A stretch of DNA of 64,000 nt from Aspidiotus rigidus (GCA_035079385.1 JAVHKY010000023.1:6774001-6838000); one strand, 5' to 3'; shown: positions 12,635-24,617, numbered from the stretch's first letter. Notes: generated from the letters alone by a model not told the origin. Numbers and translations: made by a program.

Positions 12635-13791
12635 CTGCGCTTAGGTGTGTTGGTGCCTACCGCACTGTGTCGACGGATGCTCTTTGCGTATTAGCACGAA
12701 CGCCGCCAATTGAGCTGCTTGCGGAAGAGCGAGCAGCGGTGTTCGAGGCAAAGAAGAAGACAAGGACCATCAATCAAGCCTTGCGGGCCAAGCAGGAGGC
12801 CAGGCGCTCCTTCCTTGCCAAATGGAAAGAGCAACTCGCCCAAACAGCAACGGGTGAGTGGACCCGCGTGCTAATACGTGATCTTGACCAGTGGATGGAC
12901 CGAGACCATGGCCAGTTGAACTTTCATCTCACACAAATGATGAGTGGCCATGGGTGCTTCAACAAGTTCCTACACAAAATGGGGAAAGTTGAGCAACCGT
13001 CGTGTTCACACTGTCAGGAGCGGAATGATGACCCACAACACACCATCTTCAAGTGTGAGGCGTGGAGACGTGAGCGGGGTGAGCTAAAACGGTCTCTTGC
13101 TGAGATCGGGGAAGATGAAGAACTCACCCCAGGTAATCTGGTTCCATGCATGCTCACAACAACGCAGGCATGGAACCATGTTTCTACATTTGCCGCTAAG
13201 GTAATGAAGAAGAAAATGAACGCGGAATGGGAGCGGCAGATGTAGAGCCACGTTATGGCCTCTCACATCTACGTGTACCATCCCCTATGCTGCTGCCGCT
13301 GCTGCCACATCACCTCTCGCCAGCACCAGTACCGCCACATACAGGGCGCTCAGGAGAGAGCGCCCCACAGAAGAAGAAAAAAAAATAAAAAATAAAAAGA
13401 GCAAGCACAAGACAACCCAAGAAGAAGAAGAGGAGGAGGAAGAAGAAACCCCCGCCTGAGAAACCAGAGTCGCGAAACATTGCTGGTGAGCTCCTAGTGA
13501 GTTCCCAGTGGTGACTGAAAGCTCTGGTGGAGGAGTTGATACGCGCGCGTCCATGGTACAGGACTATCTGAATTCCAGGTTGAGTGCTGAGCGCTCCCTC
13601 GGTCAGTGGGGTAGACCCCTGTAGTGGCCTCTTTGACGGACATTGCACAGCGCGCGGAACCCCAGGAGAAATGGAGCCAGGCTACTCTCAATTCGAGCCC
13701 TCTGGACTACCGACGCAATACCCGAAGGGGTACCGGTGCCGAAGGTGCGGTTTTTCGGGGACCACTTTGGGCGTGCGTGCACGCTCAGGCG
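12635..13791 (+). mobile_element. 5'-truncated R1-clade-like LINE, flanked by a 9-bp target-site duplication
   Basis: ATACTTGAG occurs immediately before (12626-12634) and immediately after (13792-13800) this segment and bounds it as one insertion. It starts inside the C-terminal part of ORF2. A 550-bp GC-richer 3' UTR follows with no poly(A) tail. Its base composition contrasts sharply with the AT-rich flanks. 5' truncation by incomplete reverse transcription is normal for LINEs. Confidence 0.85.
12638..13245 (+). pseudogene. C-terminal end of R1-like LINE ORF2 (post-RT zinc knuckle region)
   Basis: The open frame reads from AALRCVGAYRTVSTDA at the truncation point to the stop at 13243. It has the features of R1-type ORF2 ends: the YRTVSTDALCVLARTPPIEL block, EWTRVLIRDLDQWMDRDHG, FHLTQMMSGHGCFNKFLHK and a CCHC-like knuckle (CSHCQERNDDPQHTIFKC). 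The RT catalytic domain is absent because of 5' truncation, so the fragment cannot function alone. The remaining 200 codons have no stop, which suggests a fairly recent copy. Confidence 0.85.
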
Positions 13792-13800
13792 ATACTTGAG

Positions 13801-14421
13801 AGCAAATTTCGTTGATTTTTTTCCAATTAGAATTACTTAGCGTCAGACCCAAATTTATGAATTCTTTGACAAGAATTGGCCCAATTTTGACCCAAAATTC
13901 GGTATTTTTCCAACCAAATCGAGCAAATTTTAGGGAAAATTTGGTATTTATAAAAAAATTCTTCACGATTTTGTATGAAATTTCTCACTTTTATTGGCAT
14001 ACTAAGATTTGTAGTAATTTCGAAATTTTTCGGCGAAATAGAATTTTTTTCCGCGTCTCATTTATCATGATTCAAACTTTATTATTTGATTCTCATTGAT
14101 TTTTCCCTTCAGGAGAATAAGTGCCGAATGCCGAGGAATCCGGTCTCTATTCATAATTAATTTCAACATCCCTTCCTTGTGGACGGAAGCACCGGAAGTA
14201 GACAAAAGTTGCAGCTCTCGTCCCTTCCAACAAATTTCTTGGATTCCCTTCGCCTAGTCTAAACTTTCCTATTATCTAACTTACACTTCCCCTCCGTAGC
14301 CTTGAAATCGATGTCACATTTTTCCGGTCCCTGCCTCACTCCCTTCATCCTTTCTTTCTTCCTCTCTTCTCGTTTTTATTCTTTCTTCAAGTCTTCTGAT
14401 ACCTACAGTCGTGGCGTCAGA
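13801..14421. other. Non-coding AT-rich region after the LINE
   Basis: Diverged short repeats of the type CCAAAATTCGG and GAAATTT resemble the sequence left of the LINE at 12300-12620, consistent with both flanks belonging to one older repeat split by the insertion. No gene seen. Confidence 0.4.
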
Positions 14422-14545
14422 CATAAAACAGGTTCCCTGTCAAAACTACAAAAACGGAGAAGAGGAATAAAACTGAAAAATACTATGAAAAAACGACGGC
14501 TTCTTTAACGAAGTTAAACGAGGAACGCAGGGAACCTATTTTATG
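14422..14545. repeat. 124-bp MITE-like inverted repeat with ACAGGTTCCCTG ends
   Basis: CATAAAACAGGTTCCCTG at 14422-14439 is matched in reverse complement by CAGGGAACCTATTTTATG at 14528-14545. The short palindrome ACAGGTTCCCTGT recurs alone at about 14834. Confidence 0.6.
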
Positions 14546-14655
14546 AGTCGAATGGGATTTGGTATTGAAAATTCAAGGAAGCCTAGTATGAAGAAGGCCT
14601 AAACCTACTATGAGCTTAGTATAATATAGTTCGAGAGTCTAAATTCTTCTCGAAT

Positions 14656-14767
14656 CTCGAGCTATATATGATAGGAGGGGAACTTGGAAAAATTTTGACT
14701 CTCGAGCTATGTATGATAGGAGGAGGACTTGGAAAAATTTCGACACTTGAGCTATACGTGATAGGAG
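14656..14767 (+). repeat. 45-bp tandem repeat, about 2.5 copies
   Basis: Two full units (14656-14700 and 14701-14745) and a partial third share CTCGAGCTAT, then GATAGGAGG, then ACTTGGAAAAATTT. A related array in the opposite orientation lies at 12105-12290. Confidence 0.75.
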
Positions 14768-15777
14768 TAAGTTTTTTTTCGGACGGCGCGGCGTACGGCG
14801 CACGGCAAATTTCTCAAAAAAAAAAAAACATAGGACAGGTTCCCTGTTAAAAAAGGGAAAATTCCATACGGACAATAGAAATCGAATAAAATGTGGCTTC
14901 AAAAGGGGTGGGATTTCCGACCTAGTTTGGGGACTCTTGAAATTTTCGGATTCCGAGCATCGCGATATGTATACAGTAAAAGTTCTAGAAATAGGTTATA
15001 CAAGTACAATTTCCGCAAATGATAAGTCTTAATTACCTACAGAAATTGAAAACCCCTCCAAAGAACAAGTTTTTCATTCGTTTCAACATAGAGCAAAAAA
15101 AAAAAGTCAGCCACGAGGTTTTTTTTCGGAGTGGAGGACGAAGTAAAAACACTATCACTTTATTTGTCAAATTATAGCATGTTATTCTATTTCAGCGGTC
15201 CTCAACGGGTCGATCGCCAACGTTCTCGAGTAATTGTCAAAAAAAAAAATCAATGTCTCAAATATTCCACATCTTTTCATTTATCAGAAAATTTACGAGT
15301 ACCATTCTAATTTTCATCATTTTTGTATTACAAGTTTTAATAAATCATATACACATAATGTTTCATCCTTCTCCTCCTCCTTTTCTTTGTTTTTTTTTTT
15401 TTTGGTCGATTGCGGAACATTTAAAAATTTTAAAAGTTGATCGTGGCTTAAAAAAGTTGAGTACCGTTGCTCTATTTCTTAAAAGAGTTCAGCTGGGAGG
15501 AAGGAATCCTTCTTCGTTCTGTCGTCGTCTGGGGAATTAAGTCACTCATTTTCTTTTTGGCAGGGAACCCGCTATTCCTTCTATCGAGTGGTCATTTTCA
15601 GAAAACGTTTGTGTCCTCATCATTTTTGGGGGACTGCGTAGGGCCTAGAATTTTCTTGATCTGCATTCAACCTTGATTGTTACACATATGTTACCTTGCA
15701 TAGAAAAATTTGTCTAGGCTAGATATAAAGGAATGGAATCCGTTATATATTTTGGTAAGGGTCATTCTCAGGAAACG
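14768..15777. other. Non-coding region; right part is the left half of a dispersed repeat
   Basis: No gene seen. From about 15560 to 15788 the sequence (GGTCATTTTCAGAAAACGT, then TAGAAAAATTTGTCTAGG) is repeated on the far side of the LINE at 18880-19080. Confidence 0.5.
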
Positions 15778-15788
15778 TCTGTATATCT

Positions 15789-18777
15789 TTTTTTTTTTTT
15801 TTTTTATTTATTTATTTTTACGAGCACGAGGGCTGCACGAGGGCTATTGGCTCGGCGGTACAAAACTTATGAAAGTAATATTATAAATAACACATAAGAA
15901 AGGGAGGTTTTAAGGAAGTTGGTAGAGTAAGGAAAAGTGAGGAAGGATAAGAGGATGGAATATAATGTCGTGTGTAACTGCTTCAGGTAATGGTGTGTAA
16001 AAGTTTACAATGTGTGTATGTAGAAGGTTGTAGAGGTATAGTCGATGTATGTGTTCAGATGTGAGCGTAAAAGTCAGTTTGTCTTAGGTAATGTAGGGTA
16101 TTCGAAATGATGTCCTGGTTGTTTTTGAGTGCTTGGGTGAGTGAAGAGGGGGTATCTGAAGAAGAGCGAAGGGGTAAAAGTCTGGGGCATGAAAAAAAGT
16201 GTTCCACTGTTAATTTGTCTTTTTGACAGTGGGGACATGAGGGAGGGGTTAGGATGTAGGGACTGATGAGGTGGGTGTGAGTAATTTTTGTGTGACCAAT
16301 TCTGAGACGAGAGAGAATTACTTCTTCTCTTCTTGTGTTTTGAATGGAGGATACCCAAGGAACCGGGTTTTTTTTGATACTGAGAAGTTTATTATTTGTT
16401 TGATTTTCCCGAAGAGTGTTTCATGATTGCGTGATGAGAGAACGATAGTAATTTTTGTAATCTAGGGTTGGTAGGGGTGAATTATCAGTTATTTGACTGA
16501 GGGAGGTAGCTTGTTTAGCGGCTTGATCAACTGCGTCGTGGTCGGGGAAATTGGTGTGTCCAGGGATCCATATGAAGATAATTTGAGTGTTGATTGTTTC
16601 CAAAGTGTGTAGTGTGAGGAAGATGCGTTGGATTATAGGGTTAGAGTTGTATGCGTCTGTAAGGGAGTGGAGTGAAGAAAGTGAGTCAGTGAGAATAATG
16701 AATTTACCGTTTGGGGGTAGTTGAGAGAGGTAGGAAAGGCAGGAAAAAATGGCCATCAGTTCGGCTGTAAAAATAGAGGCTATATTTCGGATGCGATGAG
16801 AAGATATTTCCCCGTCGATGGAGTATGCGTGAGCTGCTTTAGTAGATGTTTTTGACCCATCGATGAGGCAAAGTGAATGGTCAGGGTAATCTTGAAGTAG
16901 TTTGTTGATATGTTGGGTAAAACCAGGTTTGTCAGATTTTGGGATTTCGGTGAGATCTAGGCGTATATTAGGTTGAGGGAAGGTCCAAGGGGGGAAGGTT
17001 GTGTATATGGGTTCTAGGGAATGTGCTATGAACGGTTTGTTGATCAGGTGATTGAATTGAAGGCGAATATGTTTGGTGGAGGATTGGTTGTGATTGTGGT
17101 GAAAGATTCGGTTAAAGATTGGAAGTTGTGGGAATTGTGCTACAGAGGATAAAAAGTTGGAGGTTAGGATGAGCCTTCGAAAGTGAAGGGGAGGGTCTGG
17201 GGCTTTTGCACATAGGCTAAGTTTGGGGCTGGTGCGATAAGCTCCCAGGGCAATCCTGAGAGAAGATGTCTGGATGGGGTCGAGTAAGGCAAGGACGGTT
17301 TTTTTTGCTGTGTTGTAGATCGGGGAACCATAATCTAATTTTGAGCGAATAAGACTTTTGTATAGAAGAAGGAGTAACTTTCTGTTGCAGCCTTTAGATG
17401 GATGAGATATGTATTTTATTATGTTTAGAGCGCGTGTGCATTTGGCTTTGAGGGTTTTAATGTGGGGGGCCCAGGTAAGTTTTTGGTCAAAATGTAAGCC
17501 GAGAAGTTTGCCGTAGTTACGAGATGGGATTTGGAAGTTTTGTAGAATTAGAGGAGGTAAGGAGGGGATAGGATTTCTTTTTTTGAAAATAACTGAGTAG
17601 GTTTTCGAGGAAGAAAATCTGAATCCTCTTTTTGATGTCCATGTAGTGATTGAGTTAAGGGTATCCTGTAGGAGTCTGTGGGCTCTTTGCGGATTTGCTG
17701 AACGGATAGTGATGTTATAGTCATCAGCGAAAAGACGCTGGGTGAGGTGGGGGTTTACACATTTGGTGATATTATTTATTGCTATTAGAAAAAGTAAGAC
17801 ACTGAAGACTTCTCCTTGAGGGACTCCATTTTGGACCGAAAGGGGAGGGGAGGTTATGTTGTTGATTCTTACTAGAAGGGTTCTGTCGTTGAGAAAAGTT
17901 TGTAGGATGTTAGGGAGGTGGCCTCGGAGACCAATTTCGTAAAGTTCGGTAGAGATGAGGTGTCTTCATACCCGGGGAAAGGCCTCTTGGAGATCAAAGA
18001 AGATAGAGTATAGGGAGGATTTGTTATTGGTGACATCGTTGATTTGAGATTGGAGATCATAAAGGGGTTGTATAGTGTTCCGTCCTTTTCTGAAGCCATA
18101 TTGGAAGGGAGAGAGGATGTTATTGGATTCTAGATACCACAAGAGTCTTTTGTTCAGAATTTTTTGAAATAATTTGCCAAGAACGCTAGAAAGGGCTATG
18201 GGGCGATATGAGGCAGTAAGGAGGGGGTCCAAGCCATGTTTCAATATGGGGAGAATGATGACTGGTTTCCAGAAGATAGGATAGGTGTTTTGTGAAAAAA
18301 TAGAGTTGAATAAAGAAAGAAGTTAAGTGAGCGAGTTTGGATGGCGATTCTTTATCATGGCCGTGTGAATGTTGTCACGTCCGGGGGAGGCGTTTCTCAG
18401 ATTTTTATTTATAGTATTCGATAATTCGTTTTCGGAGATGGGGAGGTTGTATGGAAGAGGTTCATTTGAAGGAGGATCAAAAGATATATCAAATTTTTCT
18501 TGTTGGAGTTTGTATTCTAAAAAGTCGGGGTCGTAGTTAGCGTTGGAGGATACTGAGGTATAATGTTTGGCTAGGATTTCGGAGATGAGTAGGGGATCTG
18601 AGGTTATTGAGTGATATGTTCTTAGTTAACTGATAGAACGAAAAGAACCATTACCCGTGAGTTTTTTAATATCTCTCCACTTAGTGGAGATAGACACAGC
18701 ATGGTTCAACCCCGCTACAAATGTACTCCAGGACTCTTGCTTTCGCGCGGGCTTTTTTGTATAGGATCAAGTCGGAT
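15789..18777 (-). mobile_element. Jockey/I-group LINE, 5'-truncated, with poly(A) tail and 11-bp target-site duplication
   Basis: TCTGTATATCT flanks the element on both sides (15778-15788 and 18778-18788). The element's poly(A) tail appears as the T run from 15789, so it reads on the minus strand. It carries most of ORF2: reverse transcriptase (about 18700-17200), RNase H (about 16850-16420) and the C-terminal RIGHT, TH, cysteine/histidine segment (about 16350-16080). The endonuclease and ORF1 are missing. It sits inside an older TGACGTCA-containing dispersed repeat. Confidence 0.88.
16074..18660 (-). pseudogene. LINE ORF2 remnant: RT plus RNase H
   Basis: Blocks read in order: NELSNTINKNLRNASPGRDNIH, YRPIALSSVLGKLFQKILNKR, LSPFQYGFRKGRNT, FFDLQEAFPRV, GVPQGEVFSVLLF, the catalytic FADDYNI, KLLGLHFDQKLTW, then RNase H (CLIDGSKT, SIFTAELMAIFSC, ILTDSLSSLHSL, FIWIPGHTNFPDHDAVDQAA) and the terminal RIGHTKITHTHL with a CPHC...H...C knuckle. 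In-frame stops follow FPRV near 17965 and occur near 18630 and 16420, so it is inactive. Most of the frame survives, suggesting moderate age. Confidence 0.85.
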
Positions 18778-18788
18778 TCTGTATATCT

Positions 18789-20412
18789 GTGAAGTTATCA
18801 TTTCCGAGGGAATGTCGAGGGATTCGAATTTTCGCTTGAATTGAATGACGTCATCAATCTTTATCCTAGATTACGCTATATAGGAAAATTTTGTCTAGGC
18901 TAGATAATAGCAATAAATCTATGTCTGGTTATTGGAACGTTCCTTTCATTGGGGGGTCATTTTCAGAAAACGTCCGCATCCGTTCATTTGTGACGTCATC
19001 ATTTTCGGGGACGAATCTTCTGATCTGCGTTCGACCTTGATTGTTATGCTACTTTGCATAGAAAAATTTGTCTAGGATAGATAAAGTAAGCAACAGCAAA
19101 ATAATTAGCCATTGCATTTCTTTCTCTCTCCTCACAAATCTTCAAATTGGATCGAGATAGTAACTATAAATTTCCAATTATATACTTTAAAAAAATACCC
19201 GCTCTATTTTTAAGCAACTCAACTTTTGCGCAGGTATTTCTGGATCTACAAGAGCATTTAAGCCCTCTGCAAACAATACCCAGGGAATGATCTTACATGG
19301 GCACTCTTCTTCAAGAAAATATTACGAAACTGAAAATCAGTTCACGCAAAAGCTAAGGAGGTTATAAATTTAAGCGTTGCGATCCCCGGTCTCACAAAGA
19401 AACTTTCGTTAGGCTCACAACATAGCTTTTAACCTCGGGAGTTAATTAAACACCATTTAGCATTCACTTTGATAAACGCTTCATCGTGTCGTAGCTTATG
19501 TATAAATAACCTTATTTGACATCAGACTTAGTACATACCAGATTCTGTAAATCTGAGTTTATGTACTGTCGAACAGCACATACGCTATATTTGTAGGTTT
19601 TTTTTTTTCGCTCTGCACAATATCCGTTGTAGTTTCGTTTAAAAAGTGTAGTACTGTGTATGCTTTGTTTTGAATTGTACATATTTTGGAATTCATTCAA
19701 TTGGCTCCGATACTGTCGATAAAATTGACAACCGTTCGATCTGGGATGCGTGTACTTTACTCGCGATATATATAGTAAAACTTCTAATTTCGAAACTAAG
19801 CTCATGCAGCTCTATTTATTGGCTCGTAAATTATAATCCGATCTTCACGCAGGATAATGTAAAATATCGGTGTTCGGTTTTTCGAAATTTTTCAGAACAC
19901 GAGTATAATTGTGTGCTCGCGTCTAATATCTTTCCAGTGGTACGCCTGTAAAAATCAAAATAGAATATATTAAGGTGAGATAACAAACAAAAAAAGTTTA
20001 TAAAATTACCTCGCAATATTTCGGCCCTTAGATATTTTTATTAGAGTAAATCTAATGAAAAGTTGATATCATGCATTGTGATCCGCGACTTGCTGGTTTC
20101 AAACGATGTGTGAGTCAATGGATAAAATTAAAACTCCGGTAAAGCAATCATGAAAGATAGCTTTGTCAACAAATATTCGTTCTCGAATGCAAATATGAAA
20201 CGATTGCATTTTCATTCATGAAAGTTCATTTGAGCATGAATTTTCAACATCATGAAATTATCGGTAAACTTCCGTAGTTCCGTTTACACGGCAGAATTTT
20301 AGTGCGGCACCTTTTCTGATTCTCTGAATTGGAAATAATGTTCGAAGGACGGAGTGAGGGGAGCGGTCACATGATGCAGCAGTCCATATAGTCTTGGCAA
20401 TTCGCTCTATAA
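18789..20412. other. Non-coding region; left part continues the LINE-interrupted repeat
   Basis: TGACGTCATCA motifs near 18845 and 18995 and the TAGAAAAATTTGTCTAGGATAG block near 19065 belong to the same dispersed repeat as 15560-15788. From 19100 on I see nothing recognisable. Confidence 0.45.
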
Positions 20413-20838
20413 ATGAGCGACGAACAAAACTCTCTCCCTTTTTTCTACTTCATTCTTTCGATAAAGGAATTCATTGGTCCGAGTAAAATGACTAACTCTG
20501 GAAACTTGGAAGGTAGAGAAAGAGATTTTTCTGGGGACTTCGATAGGATCGACGAATCAAGTTTAAGAAACCTTTGTATTTCTGGAATATTTTTGGCAAT
20601 AATTTCCGAGCAGAAATTGGGTTTACGAGCAAAAAATATATCGAAAACTCTTTTTCACTACTGTAAAATTGAGGATAAACGCAAACTCAGTCACACGTGT
20701 TTCGAATCTAATCCCAAAGCACGTTTCTTCTTGCGTTGCCACAGGTCACTCTGCGATCTCTCAAGAATCGATTGTTGTGATATTTGTCTATCCAAGTCTT
20801 TTTTCAGTTTTTCAATGAAACTCGGAAAAAAGTTTTGA
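20413..20838 (+). CDS. Unrecognised 141-residue open frame
   Basis: ATG-initiated frame without internal stops, in a gene-poor region. I recognise no domain. It has a mixed composition, with five cysteines in the C-terminal third (HTCFESNP, FFLRCHRSLCDLS, DCCDICLSKS). It could be a chance frame, an orphan gene or a transposon remnant. No splice-linked neighbour or promoter evidence was found. Confidence 0.2.
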   Translation: MSDEQNSLPFFYFILSIKEFIGPSKMTNSGNLEGRERDFSGDFDRIDESSLRNLCISGIFLAIISEQKLGLRAKNISKTLFHYCKIEDKRKLSHTCFESNPKARFFLRCHRSLCDLSRIDCCDICLSKSFFSFSMKLGKKF

Positions 20839-21815
20839 AATTGACGAGAGTTATCTTAGGGAAAGTGTATTTTAACATATTTGTAGTTTGAGCACAGGGA
20901 CGCATCTACGCATCTGCTTCCGGCTAGACGAGTGACCTCAACCTATTCGGTATCCCTCCCACAGCTTGACCTAGTTCAGAGACTATGAGAATTTTCAGAG
21001 CATACTTAGCTGTCCAAAAGGGAGAAGACTTTGACGTACAAATAGTTTCAAAACTAGAGAAAATGTTCACCCAGAGGGAAGAAGCTCCGACCTGGATGAT
21101 AGACTTACCAAAGTTCCAACCTCCAGACTGTGTATACATAGAAATTGCGAAGTATGATCCCGAAGGTAGCTAAGACTCTGACCGAAAGTATCCGAGGAGG
21201 AATTGAAGAATTTTTATGCAAATGAAAGTTCCAAGCAGAGTTTCAAATTGACGTAGATTGAGAACTAGGAGAAATTTCTAGCCTCGAGTTAGAATTACAG
21301 AAATTTGTAGCTCAAAGGCTGACGGAATAGTTCAAGAGAGAATTTTTAGTGTTCCTTACTTCACTGTTCGCAAAATCTAGCTTCGGAGGACGACGTCGAC
21401 TCTTTCAAAGTCCCTCTGCAAAGTGTAAAGCTCATAATTATTCAAAAATACACGCGTCTTATTATGTAGGGATACATGAGTAAGGGACCCAAAACTTGAC
21501 ATTTCATCAAATTTTATTTCACCTCAGGAATTCGAGCCTCGAAATTTACTCACGGGGTTTCCTTAATGAACTCCCAGAACTAGAATTTTTTCAAACTTTT
21601 TTTTCGCCCATACCATTTGCTCAAACTCATGGCTTCAATAAGTAGAACATCGATGTAATGCAAATCCACAACCATAAACTTCATTATTCTGAACATAAAA
21701 ATCACACAAGTACACATTCATACCAGTTGATTTTCAAGCGCTCAAATAATAAGGAACGTTATTCTTAATGTCATCAGTTCTTTCAGAAAAGTATCTCTCA
21801 GATCATATTCGGCTC
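20839..21815. other. Non-coding region
   Basis: A 62-codon frame at 20985-21173 has protein-like composition but no recognisable motif. Nothing else seen. Confidence 0.35.
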
Positions 21816-23520
21816 GGTCAGCCACTAGAGGCGCTACAATCAAAGAATTCAAGATGGGTTTAAGACGATTTTCCCATTGGAATTTTAAATGATAATTCCT
21901 TAAGTCGAGAACAAAGTCATTTAGCGGGAAATCAATAAAACCAAAATTGTAGAGCCTAAATTTTTTTATAAGTTATTTGGGCTGGCCATCCGCTAGGATC
22001 GCTAATTACGTGCGTGGTTCGTTCACCTAAAATGGTGTTTTTTCGAAATTGAAAAAGGGAGCTAAACTATGGCGCAAGGATGCAAAGTCGATTGATAAAA
22101 CTTCCACTTCGAATTTTTTTTTTTTTTCCTGACTTCCACTTCCAACTTCTCGCGTTTCAGCTTCCAACTTCCAGCTTCCAACAAAATATGCAGTGGTACC
22201 ATACAAAAAAAAAGATTGAGATATGCTATTGACTTCCACTTCCAACTTCCAAATAACTTCCCATCCTTGCTATGGCGGTATATCTGAGAAAATTGAAAAA
22301 CTTGGAACAATTGATACAAAAGGTGTACTTGCTTTCGTTCGTGCTCCAAAGATGGTTGTTGAACCGAAAGTACTAAACAGCTGTGATTAGTGTGGTTTAA
22401 ATAACTCGCTACTTCTTCGTGAGTACACCTTTTGCATCAATATGATCAACCATAATAGTAACTTAAAAGAACTTATTAATTTAACTTGGAACAAGTCTAG
22501 AATGAAGTGGAATTGATGATTTCGTCATCTCGATCTAATTTGTAGAATTTTTATTTGGGAAAATCTTTTATAGGATGTCCGGAAGCCAAATCTACTTCAT
22601 TCAAGTGTTATTTGGATTTTTTCATTTTTTTTCCCCATTATACCGCCATAGTTTAGTTCCCGCTTTCAATTCCTCCTCGCTTGGTAAAAATTCAGCGCGA
22701 CGCTAGCGCTGTCCGGTCAAAATAACTTCTCATGAAAATATTGATTATTTAATAGATTGCTTTTGCTCACTTCCCACGCTGCCCGTCAATGGTTCCGTTT
22801 TCGTTGTGTCCGATACTAGCGCTGAGCCCGATCAAGCCGGTCATCCGCTAGGAGCGCTACAATAAAAGAAATCTAAAATCGGTTCAAAACAATTATCCTT
22901 GGATCATGAACAGGATAGACTGAGCTTTGACCATATAAACGAGTATGCACTGTTGACTGGTGGATGTGATAAGAAAATAAGCATACCTGGGGGCCAGTGT
23001 GTTACACTGTGGAGTACGGTGTTGCTCTTTCTCTAAATCATCCCCCCCTTAACATACCGCAGTGCTTTTCCTTCCTTCCAATTATGTTTATTTCTTATCA
23101 CATTGTGCATTCAAAGATTTGGGACTGAACTTAGTCTATGCTGCAATTACCCCGAACAAAACAGTCATTTGGTGGAAAATTTTAGCGAACAAAATTTGTA
23201 AAGCGTAAAATTTTCTAAAAGTTACCTTCTCATAAAGATTCATTTTCATTGATTTAGGTATAGGGAAAGCTGCAATCCACCGCCCACGCCAGCTATCAAA
23301 CAGTGAATCCGGGCCGGTCATCCGCTAGGAGCGTTACAATCGATAAAATTGAAAACGGGATTAGTGCTATTTTCCCATTTGAATGTTCATTCAGGCATTT
23401 TGAAAAAGTTAAGAACAAAGTCATTTTGCTGAAAAATTTAGAGAACGAAATTTGTAGGGTGTAAAATTTTCTAAAAGTCACTTTTTCATAAAAAATCCAT
23501 TTTCATTGATAGGTATAATG
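21816..23520. repeat. Cluster of a dispersed repeat with core GGTCATCCGCTAGGAGCG
   Basis: Core copies lie at about 21816, 21984, 22839 and 23316, with two more beyond the LTR element at about 39379 and 39591. Several share longer downstream similarity (TACAATCGATAAAATTGAAA, GGGATTAG, then AACAAAGTCATT, then GAACGAAATTTGTA). No coding capacity is seen. Confidence 0.75.
22049..22669. repeat. 620-bp element with 25-bp terminal inverted repeats
   Basis: TTGAAAAAGGGAGCTAAACT ATGGCG begins at 22049 and its near-perfect complement ends at 22669. Inside are several GACTTCCACTTCCAACTTCC repeats and a smaller hairpin at 22311-22442 built from TGATACAAAAGGTGTACTT and its complement. Confidence 0.65.
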
Positions 23521-24154
23521 AGAACTGCAATCCAGCACCCACGCCAGTTTATCGGTAGGTTTGCAAAAAAAAAAAAAAAAAACACGTTTGAAACAGAAAA
23601 ATTGTTTAAAACGTTTTAAAACATCAAGAGCCAATGTAAATTTCTCAATTTGCCTATTCTAAACATGTTTCAAACATTTGTTTAAAACATCGCAACCCTG
23701 GACTTATCGGTGGTCCCGTTTTGATTGCGTGCAACACTACCTCCGACGGGCCCAAAATACAATGGTGGTAAGCAATTTGATTTTAAAGCTTATTAAGCTT
23801 AAGGCTTCAACTTAAAATAGAATTTCTTTTCGCCTAAACTTGAAGCTTATTTATGACTTATATGAGTTCTAACTTGAAACTTGAGCTTAAAGCTTGAAGC
23901 TGAAGGTACAAAACATGTTTTTGTTGAAAAAAAACATGTTTTTCCTTTTTTAAGTTTTAAGTTTCTGTTTCGCTTATTAGGTCGCTTAATCAGGGCCGAG
24001 TAGCCAATGCTCATCCGCTAAAAGCTATCGCTAAGGCTAATAGCTTTTCAAAAAATTTTCATTTCCTAGCGATTGCTATTACAGCATAATTTCAGCTACT
24101 AGTAGCTTTTCACCGTTCTGTATCAAGCTATCAACTGGCGCGGATCCACGGATC
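23521..24154. repeat. Degenerate AAGCTT-rich repeat
   Basis: From 23760 to 24150 short degenerate repeats (AAGCTTATT, TTGAAGC, AGCTTAAAGC, then GCTATCGCTAAGGCTAATAGC) dominate. Similar sequence (CGCTTATTAAGCCGCTTAATT) occurs beyond the LTR element near 39235, so the two flanks share a repeat. An A18 run is at 23566. Confidence 0.5.
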
Positions 24155-24201
24155 GGGGGGGGGGGGGGGGGCAGTGGGGGAATCCACCCCCCCCCCCCCC
24201 C
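24155..24201. repeat. Poly(G)-poly(C) inverted homopolymer pair
   Basis: Seventeen consecutive G (24155-24171) are followed after 15 bases, which include GGGGG, by fifteen C (24187-24201). This can form a G:C hairpin or a G-quadruplex. Such runs are assembly-sensitive, so exact lengths are uncertain. Confidence 0.85.
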
Positions 24202-24617
24202 GAAAACAAAAATCAAAAAATCTGTAGTATTGATGGAAATACATATTTTAAAAAAAGAGGTCTTTTAGACTTTTTTTGGATTATAATCAATAATTAATTT
24301 CATTTTGTATGCTTATATGCTGATTTGCTGCATGCTTCCTGCTATAGATTTTTTTAAAATTAGCGTTTCAACTTTCGGCTAAAAGCTACTGATCTGCTAA
24401 ATGAAATTCCATTTGCTAGCTAAGCAATAACTACTCAATGTTGAAAACATCAACTACCTGCTATTGCTAGTCATTGGCTAGGCTATTGCTGACCGATTCC
24501 CCGGTGACGTCACAGTGTTGATAACAGTGAGCGATAGTGAGTCAAAGTACCCATATTTGTAATCGATATTAGGATTATTGGGCCAATCATGATATCGATT
24601 TCCATAAGAATACACAG

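Noticed and set aside
13285..13691. Several overlapping open frames in the GC-rich stretch after the LINE ORF
   Set aside because: They lie in the LINE 3' UTR between the ORF2 stop and the target duplication; low-complexity Ser/Val/Arg runs come from simple repeats.
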